Of a DNA stretch of 64,000 nt, positions 63,449 through 64,000 are shown one piece after another (position 1 is the stretch's first letter; each line of letters starts with the position of its first letter). The notes under the pieces are model-generated. The model was not told the origin of the DNA and ran no database searches. It was given only the letters and a program-made list of their open reading frames with translations. Origin of the DNA: Pseudogemmobacter bohemicus (lineage in GTDB: Bacteria; Pseudomonadota; Alphaproteobacteria; Rhodobacterales; Rhodobacteraceae); NCBI RefSeq assembly GCF_003290025.1, contig NZ_QNHG01000001.1:603942-667941 (forward strand), given 5' to 3'. The translations under genes and the position numbers were made by a program.

Positions 63449-64000
63449 TCAGCTTGCGACATACCAGTCGCGGCGGTGGTTGAAGGTGATTACCGCGTTC
63501 AGGATTGCCGCACCCAGCAGCGACCAGGCAACCAGGGCTGCGGGCATCAGTGCCAGGGCTGCGCAAAACAGGATCAGGTCATGGATGATCTGCGTCCAGC
63601 CGGCGCGAAAGCCGGTCTTGTCCTGTATGATCAGCGCGAGGATCGAGATGCCGCCAAGGCTGCCGGAATGTCGGAACAGCCCCAGCAGACCAACGCCGGT
63701 CGAGATGCCGAACAAAACCGCCGCCGCCGCCGGATGGATGGAGCCGATCTGCAGGATGGGCTTCAGCGCCTCGGCCATCAGCGAGACAAGCGTAACCGTG
63801 GCCGCGCTTTTTATGCAGAATACCGGGCCGCGTGCGATCCAGGCAAAGGCGAAGAAGGGCAGGTTCATCAGGAAGAAGGTGACCGAGAAATTCCAGCCAA
63901 AGATATAAGAGAGGATCAGCGCCGTTCCCGCCGTGCCGCCTGTCACCAGCCCCGCCGCGCGCAGGAGATGGATCCCCAGGGCGGCCTGCGCCGAGGCGAT
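63449..64000 (-). CDS. YitT-family membrane protein, 5' end beyond the window
   Basis: At least 183 residues are encoded and the frame stays open to the window edge, so the start lies outside. Hydrophobic helices with AGLVTGGTAGTALILSYIFGWNFSVTFFLMNLP, the YitT/DUF161 pattern of two repeats, and GLLGLFRHSGSLGGISILALIIQDKTG. Integral membrane protein of unknown function. Confidence 0.85.
   Translation of the reverse strand: MASAQAALGIHLLRAAGLVTGGTAGTALILSYIFGWNFSVTFFLMNLPFFAFAWIARGPVFCIKSAATVTLVSLMAEALKPILQIGSIHPAAAAVLFGISTGVGLLGLFRHSGSLGGISILALIIQDKTGFRAGWTQIIHDLILFCAALALMPAALVAWSLLGAAILNAVITFNHRRDWYVAS

Overview
The window is high-GC bacterial DNA, most likely from an alphaproteobacterium of the Rhodobacterales (Rhodobacter/Paracoccus/Gemmobacter type). 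This is inference from content: C4-pathway 5-aminolevulinate synthase, choVWX/betIBA choline genes, taurine-pyruvate aminotransferase, a YdcH (DUF465) protein, a long PstC/PstA pair, ATGA-coupled operons, and a dispersed intergenic motif with core GCCTCCGGCGGG. No rRNA, tRNA, CRISPR array or replication origin was seen.

Layout. 0.3-4.5 kb: cysK, a DUF3772-type MscS channel and an AlaX-like editing protein, closely spaced on the + strand. 4.5-6.1 kb: decayed DNA holding an IS5-type transposase remnant with palindromic inserts. 6.1-12.5 kb: a tightly coupled minus-strand chemotaxis operon (STAS, cheY, cheA, cheW, cheR, cheY, small unknown protein, cheB) without MCP or flagellar genes; its CheB has a degenerate receiver and the small protein carries a CheZ-like D-x3-Q motif. 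12.7-16.2 kb: taurine-pyruvate aminotransferase, an acetyltransferase, RbsD/FucU and ribokinase. 16.4-20.7 kb: a decayed prophage (integrase pseudogene cut by an IS3-type pseudogene, then frameshifted tail genes). It ends just before pstCAB-phoU-phoB (20.9-26.0 kb), which lacks pstS.

26.2-33.1 kb is a choline-to-glycine-betaine module: choVWX (import) divergent from betI-betB-betA. 33.5-42.7 kb is a nine-gene minus-strand cluster: a polar amino acid/polyamine-type ABC transporter with two binding proteins, two PuuA-like glutamine synthetase homologues, a class I amidotransferase and a PuuB-like oxidase, consistent with a gamma-glutamylated amine (putrescine) route. A type III ornithine/lysine decarboxylase, which could make putrescine, lies at 45.7 kb behind a structured leader that may be a speF-type RNA, divergent from an Lrp/AsnC regulator.

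42.8-56.5 kb: PhnD-like protein plus TerB domain protein, rlmJ, a DUF2235 hydrolase convergent and overlapping with a DUF1624 membrane protein, a GNAT/M20 peptidase pair, hemA, a RodZ-like protein, ispG and a DsbA-type thiol protein. Three palindromes at exact 23-bp spacing lie between ispG and the DsbA gene. 56.5-58.2 kb: an IS66 deletion derivative and another IS5 scrap. 58.2-64.0 kb: DUF481 outer membrane protein, LysR regulator, 1.4 kb of unassigned probably decayed DNA, typA/bipA, and a YitT-family gene cut by the window end.

The most notable signals are: related palindromic units inside IS pseudogenes, with a compensatory stem change between copies; the 23-bp-spaced triple palindrome; the possible CheZ substitute next to a degenerate CheB; and the leader RNA candidate before the decarboxylase.
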